Assembly: GCA_026545225.1 (NCBI GenBank)
Contig: CM048845.1
Coordinates: 76,177,033 to 76,241,032, forward strand
Source of the DNA: Cornus controversa
Taxonomy: Eukaryota; Streptophyta; Magnoliopsida; Cornales; Cornaceae
Reading direction: 5' to 3'
Length of the DNA stretch: 64,000 nucleotides
In this document: one piece after another, positions 60,025-64,000 of the stretch
Numbering within the stretch: position 1 is the stretch's first letter
Layout: each line of letters starts with the position of its first letter
Made by a program: the position numbers and the translations under genes
The notes under the pieces: model-generated
The model's database searches: none
What the model saw: the letters and a program-made list of their open reading frames with translations, nothing else
What the model was told of the DNA's origin: nothing

Positions 60025-62589
60025 CCCTCCTTAGAATAATATGGAATATGCTCAAAGAATGTCACATCAACACACACAAAATGTTTTCTCAAAGATGGAC
60101 TGTAACACCTATATCCTTTCTAAGTGTGAGAATAGCCCAAGAATATGTATTTGTGAGCTCTAAGATCAAGCTTGTCTCGTCTTGGATTTAAATTATGAAC
60201 AAAACAAATGCACCCAAACACTTTTGGAAGAAGAAAAAATGGATCTTTATCAGGAAACATCATCTTGAAATGTGACTTTCCTTTAAGGACCAGAGATGGC
60301 ATTCTATTTAATAGATATGTCGCAGTAAGAACTGCGTCTCCCCAAAAATGCTTAGGCACATTCATTTGAATCATCAAAACCCGGACAATAACAACAATTG
60401 TTCCATTCTTTCTTTCAGTAATTCCATTTTGTTGGGGAATATCAACACAGAAAATTTGATGGGTGACACCTCTAGACTCAAGAAATTGTTGAAAGAGACC
60501 ATCTTTATATTCAAGGGCATTATCAATTCGAAGAATGTGTAACTTAGCGTTCAACTGATTAATTATCTCAGCATTAAAAGATTTAAACACATGAAAGACT
60601 TGAGATTGATCTTTAAGAATATATAACCAAGTCAAACGAGAATAGTCATCAATAAAGGAAATAAAATAATGGGCACCAGCTAATCCAGTAGTTCGGGCTG
60701 GACCCCAAATATCAGAGTAAACAAGCTCAAAAGGGCATAAACAAGGCCCATCAGTTCTAAGCTTAAAAGTAGTCCTATGATTCTTGCTAAGTTCACACGT
60801 TTCACAATTAAAACTAGAAAAATTTGGTAAAGAAGGAACTAAACACCGAATATTGTCAAAGAAAGGATGTCCAAGACAACAATGCCACTGATACGGAGAA
60901 GTTGAGGTATGGAGTGCAGATGCAATAGGTGAACAAGACGATTGAAAGTAGTAGAGCCCATCCTTCTCAAATCCCCCACCAATCATCCTCTTCGTCTTTA
61001 GATCCTGAAAGATACAGTGAGTAGGATAGAGTGTTACCGAGCAATTTAGAGCAAAAGTAATTTTACGAACTGATAACAAGTTAAAAGGAAACTGAGGTAG
61101 ATACAAGACGAAATAGAAGGTTAGACTAGATGTACTAACGGTACCAATTCCTTGGACTGGAGACTTGGTACCATTAGCTATTGTAACAAACGAGAGAGAA
61201 GATACACGAGTAATGTCAAACAAAAGAGAGGAGTTACCTGTCATATGACCTGTGGCCCCGGAATCAATAATCTAAGGTGTACTGAAGGAAGAATGAAGAC
61301 AAGTATTACCTGAATCACCAAAAGTAGCTATGGAAGTGAATGGAGGATTGGCACGCTTGACAATTGAATCATACTCAGCTTTGGAGATAAGAACCTGTTC
61401 TTTATCAGCAAGATTAGGGTTTTCCCCCTCAATCACAACTTGATTTGCCCATGCAAGCTTGCCGTGAAGTCCCCAACAGTAATCAACAGAGTGATTGGTG
61501 CAACTACAGTGTGTACAAGTCCTGCCATCACGACCACCTCTGCTAGTATAAGGAGGACCGCGTCTCCCTCAACCACCACGTGAAGTATCTAATCGCTCAG
61601 CTGGAGCAGCAATGGCAAAACGATCCTCCTCTGTAGTGGAAGAGTGGATAGAGGCACGGCGAACACGGGCAAAAGTCTCACTAGCAGTTGGCAAATCTTT
61701 GCATGAGAAAATCTGAGAACTGATGGGAGCAGTTCTAGCAGAAGTACTGATAAAAATTTTGCTACACGAAATTCTTCTCTGTGTTGTTTCTGAGTCTCTA
61801 AATCCGTAGTCAAAGGCTGATAAACATTAAGTTCTTCCCACTTGCCTTTCAATTCCGAGTAGTATTCTTCAATTGATCGGTCACCTGGTTGAAGAGAAAA
61901 GAAATCCTGGTACAACTGGTAGATGCAAGAAATATTCATTTCTGATGAGTACATTTCTTTGAGTATGTCCCAAATCTCCTTAGCAGACTCCAGAAACAAA
62001 ATATTATTAAACACCTCTGGTTCCATACTATTCCATAGCCAAGTCATAATCTGTGCATCCTCCTGTTCTCATGCATTAATCTGTTTTTCCTCCTTGGGTT
62101 TGAGTGACAAGATGTAAGAAAGTTTCCCACAAGCTTTCAGAAAAACTTGAACTGCCTGAGACCATTGAAGGTAATTGGAACCCTTCAATTTGGTAGTAGT
62201 TATCGAGCCGAAAAAGAGAGAGTCCTTGTTTTTCGATTTGTCGCCCATGATAGTCGAGACGAGACAATCCGAGTACAAGAGAGAGAACTATAGAAGATTG
62301 AATATGAAAGAGAACTAGAGAATATTGAACAAGAAATAGAAAAAGAATATAATACTTTTTTTTTAAGTCATCTCTGCCAGAATTACAGATAACAACTTTC
62401 TGTTTTTTTTTTTTTTGGAGACCTAGGGTTCTAGTTCATTTTGCCAAAGAAAGAATAGAGAAACAGAATATACAGAGAAAGACTAGAGAAACTGAGAAAG
62501 AAGAAATTGAAAAAGAGAGAAAAAAAAAAAGAAGAAAAAGAAGCTTCTTACGTTATGCCTTCAACATAGATCTTGATGCTCTGATACCA

Positions 62590-62779
62590 TGTCAAGAATA
62601 TAGGCTAAGTTGAGAGAGAAATCTTAGAGAAAGAGGAAAGAAATAGACTTTTTTATTATGTATTCAAAGTGTGACTACAATCTAATTTATAATGATCTAA
62701 AGAACAAAAAATAAGGAAAGCAACAATATATGGAAAGCAGTGATTCTGCCCCTAATTAAGGAATAGTTGACTAACGACA
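62590..62779 (-). repeat. right LTR of the Copia fossil (5' LTR in element orientation)
   Basis: It begins TGTCAAGAATATAGG and ends AGTTGACTAACGACA in plus-strand reading. The primer-binding site lies directly to its left. Confidence 0.85.
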
Positions 62780-62784
62780 ATATC

Positions 62785-63425
62785 AAACTACTTTTGCATC
62801 ATAAAGAGCAAGATATTATCATTACTCCTGTCAAAAAGTGTCTCAAGTTCCTATTGTTACTAGATTGTTTTCTTTTATTAATAGTTGTTCTTGTAGGAGA
62901 AGCTCTTGCTTGCTTTCACTTGAGTTGTAAGGAAATTGTATTCATTGTCCAACAAGAACTTGGTTGTAGGATTTTATAAGTGTGTCTGGGTTATGGTTGA
63001 GATGTGAGAGAGATGGGACAGTTTGGAATTCATTCACGTGGTTTTGTCCAGTGATGAGTACTCCGAGTGAGTGAACACCTGATGAGCAAGGCTTCAAACA
63101 CCATCGGCAGACTGCAGTTGTAGTTTGTTGTGTTATAATATTTCTCCTAAACTCTGTAAATTGGCTATGATCATTGTAGACTCCTCCTTCATTTGTGAAT
63201 GCAGACAAAACTTTGTCGAGCCACATTAGAAGCGCCTTGGGTGAATTCGTATTTATTTGTTCTTAATTTCATTTGAAATTGGTTATCCATGTGAGTACTT
63301 GAACAACCCAATCCCAGTAAAGTTAACTGAAAGCAGATAGAGACAGCCATAAACATTGTAGGACAGATTGCTCCCTGGTTTTAGACGATTGATTGCACCA
63401 ACATGAGTATCAGAGTTAACCTAAT
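62785..63425 (+). mobile_element. possible LTR-end fossil of another Copia-type element
   Basis: The composition and the stretch TTTGTCGAGCCACATTAGAA resemble the U5/leader part of plant Copia LTRs. About 180 bases further is AACATGAGTATCAGAGTTAAC, close to a Met-tRNA primer site. No second LTR, target duplication or coding part was found. An open frame on the minus strand (62,942-63,226) is then likely incidental. Low certainty. Confidence 0.35.
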
Positions 63426-64000
63426 TGCAAAACAATTAGTAAAGGAGCTGACAGTTTGATCATGCGTTGCAAAGAGTTTTTAGAATATCAAAACTGAGGG
63501 TTAGGTCCTACAATTGTTCGTGATTTTTGTTTTGTATCACAAGGTTGTTAATGATTTTGTGACATTTGTCAAAGTGTAAGAGTTAGTCCTTGGTTGCTTG
63601 TGCATTTGTAAAAGCCAAAGGAGTTCATGGAATATCTGTAGTTGGCTCGTTTATCGGGAAACATTCTTAGGATCCGTATGCAAGTTAAGCTTCAAGCACT
63701 AAATGAAAATTTGGTTGCAGATAGAGTCAAACCGCACCTTGATCTATATGCTCACACAGAAATACACATACATACACAAATACAAACATCAACACAGGTC
63801 ATATATTGACCTATATTAACTTATTTAATTACTGATACTGATTGGGGACACCCAGCACTTGTGGGATATTTTTGATAGATACCTATTTGCAAAATTGGTC
63901 AAATAAGTAACTAATAGGCCAAATTTTGCTGCTAGAACTGAAATGTATGTAGGTATTTTAAAACCCAAAGCCGGATGCAAAAAAGAGGTGGGTTTGTGTC
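63426..64000. other. unassigned end of the window
   Basis: No open frame or element recognised. Includes a CACACAGAAATACACATACA run near 63,752-63,780. Confidence 0.4.

Larger units (their letters stand above)
57298..62779 (-). mobile_element. Copia (Ty1-type) LTR retrotransposon fossil, with both LTRs
   Basis: A fossil on the minus strand flanked by ATATC on both sides (57,293-57,297 and 62,780-62,784). LTRs lie at 57,298-57,530 and 62,590-62,779. Next to the right LTR is a CTCTGATACCA initiator-Met primer site, and next to the left LTR a CTCCCCCTC purine-tract mirror. From right to left come gag (about 61,590-62,280), protease/zinc-finger region, integrase (about 60,120-61,250) and RT/RNase H (about 57,900-58,720). 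This pol order is that of Copia. The coding parts are broken several times and a MITE is inserted. The LTRs differ at about 8-9 aligned positions in about 190 plus two indels by eye, suggesting a few million years. Confidence 0.9.

Noticed and set aside
62942-63226. 94-codon minus-strand frame
   Set aside because: It lies in a region resembling an LTR leader on the other strand and matches no family I recognise.

Overview
This is AT-rich nuclear DNA from a flowering plant, most likely a eudicot. The evidence is spliced plant genes with GT-AG introns, a pinoresinol/lariciresinol reductase (PLR) pair, a GARP/MYB-CC transcription factor, a chromomethylase, plant-type Helitrons, MITEs, TRIM/Copia fossils and a fragment of plant mitochondrial atp9. 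The species cannot be named from the sequence alone. There are no bacterial operons, rRNA genes, recognisable tRNA genes or CRISPR arrays.

Layout from left to right: (1) 1-1541 holds the first exon of a PLR gene on the minus strand, running off the left edge. (2) 1.5-25 kb is a repeat-rich stretch with two TRIM-type fossils whose ends are inverted LTRs, two Helitrons (4.6-10.5 kb and 13.8-21.6 kb) and several MITEs nested in or beside them. (3) 24,988-30,089 is a complete four-exon PLR gene on the plus strand (313 aa), head to head with the first one. (4) 33,784-40,431 is a complete six-exon PHL11-like MYB-CC gene on the minus strand (276 aa), tail to tail with the PLR gene. A tandem set of Copia LTR fossils sits in its fourth intron. 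(5) 42.0-45.5 kb is a third Helitron remnant, on the minus strand, of the same subfamily as the first. (6) 47,543-55,088 holds the last six recognisable exons of a chromomethylase, best matched to CMT2, on the minus strand. Its introns carry a reverse-transcriptase fragment of organellar/group II type, an unedited mitochondrial atp9 fragment, an RTE-like LINE end and a CCA-repeat foldback element. (7) 57,298-62,779 is a broken Copia element with both LTRs and its target-site duplication, and an hAT-type MITE inserted in it. A second LTR-like fossil lies to its right.

The genes are not an obvious pathway cluster. The PLR pair points to lignan biosynthesis (pinoresinol to lariciresinol to secoisolariciresinol). 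PHL11-like is a DNA-binding regulator. CMT2-type enzymes methylate CHH/CHG cytosines in transposon chromatin, so it is notable that this copy's introns are themselves full of inserted DNA. The most informative findings are the inverted-LTR TRIMs with target duplications, the solo LTR cut cleanly into a Helitron RPA exon, the pre-editing atp9 fragment, and the organellar-type RT fragment between MITE-like arms. Exon joins were worked out by eye from reading frame, splice sites and remembered family sequences; no alignment or search was run.
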